Shown here: positions 13,077 to 13,153 of the stretch, in pieces
Numbering within the stretch: the stretch's first letter is position 1
Layout of the letters: every line of letters starts with the position of its first letter
Source: Clostridia bacterium
GTDB taxonomy: Bacteria; Bacillota; Clostridia; Oscillospirales; Acutalibacteraceae
Assembly (NCBI GenBank): GCA_017382915.1
Contig: JAFNZJ010000096.1
Span: 1 to 13,153, forward strand
DNA length: 13,153 nt
Direction of reading: 5' to 3'
Notes under the pieces: generated by a model
The model's input: the letters and a program-made list of their open reading frames with translations, nothing else
The model's database searches: none
Told to the model about the DNA's origin: nothing
Position numbers and translations under genes: made by a program

Positions 13077-13131
13077 CGTTTGTCATTCGTGTCCGAAAAA
13101 GAACTGGTTGAAAACCGAGTTTATTTCTTTA
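13077..13131 (-). repeat. 3' tail element, copy B
   Basis: On the minus strand it contains AACTCGGTTTTCAACCAGTT, which folds into a hairpin with one bulged C, followed by TTTTTCGGACACGAATGAC. By analogy with copy A, a TAA at 13131-13129 may be the stop of a gene running in from the right edge. Only about seven codons would lie inside the window, too few to annotate. Confidence 0.45.
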
Positions 13132-13153
13132 TTTTTTAAATATTTTCAAAAGT

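Overview
The window looks like a piece of a moderately AT-rich chromosome from a low-GC Gram-positive bacterium, most likely a gut-type Clostridia (Bacillota) lineage. The pointers are strong AAGGAG/AGGGGG-type Shine-Dalgarno sites, textbook TTGACA-17-TATAAT promoters, intrinsic terminators after nearly every transcription unit, a Bacillota-type YitT protein, a lipoprotein, and intergenic stem-loop arrays of a kind I associate with Clostridia. The genus cannot be fixed from sequence alone.

Region 1 (about 46-7535) is a self-contained carbohydrate or acid catabolism locus. Five minus-strand genes run from 6464 down to 79 with gaps of 1-20 nt: a D-2-hydroxyacid dehydrogenase, a cytoplasmic heparinase II/III-like protein, an M20D amidohydrolase, an NAD-dependent epimerase-like protein and a DapA/NanA-superfamily aldolase. 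A strong terminator follows at 46-72. A divergent AraC-family regulator starts at 6621. The 156-bp divergent region holds two promoters facing away from each other. Between them lie two 14-bp direct repeats exactly 21 bp apart, placed where an AraC protein could activate the operon and control itself. My reading is that an imported acidic, possibly N-acylated, sugar oligomer is eliminated, deacylated, redox-modified and cleaved by the aldolase. No transporter is encoded here.

Region 2 (7536-9050, plus strand) holds a monocistronic DUF2130 gene (zinc-ribbon-like N-terminus, coiled coils, a PD-(D/E)XK-like core) and a tRNA-Ser(CGA), each with its own promoter and terminator.

Region 3 (9050-13153, minus strand) contains a likely three-gene unit (small lipoprotein, YitT-family membrane protein, five-helix membrane protein) and two more AT-rich orphan membrane-protein genes. 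Between them lie four stem-loop-rich intergenic arrays. Each is built from a short word on the left, its reverse complement on the right, and small perfect hairpins between, often with 3-nt loops. The three promoters upstream of 11299, 12044 and 12880 share an identical 13-bp extended -10 block. Two minus-strand genes, and possibly a third beyond the edge, end in a related tail-plus-hairpin element. The yitT gene has no ordinary start codon where its Shine-Dalgarno site and first helix require one: the codon there is TTA.
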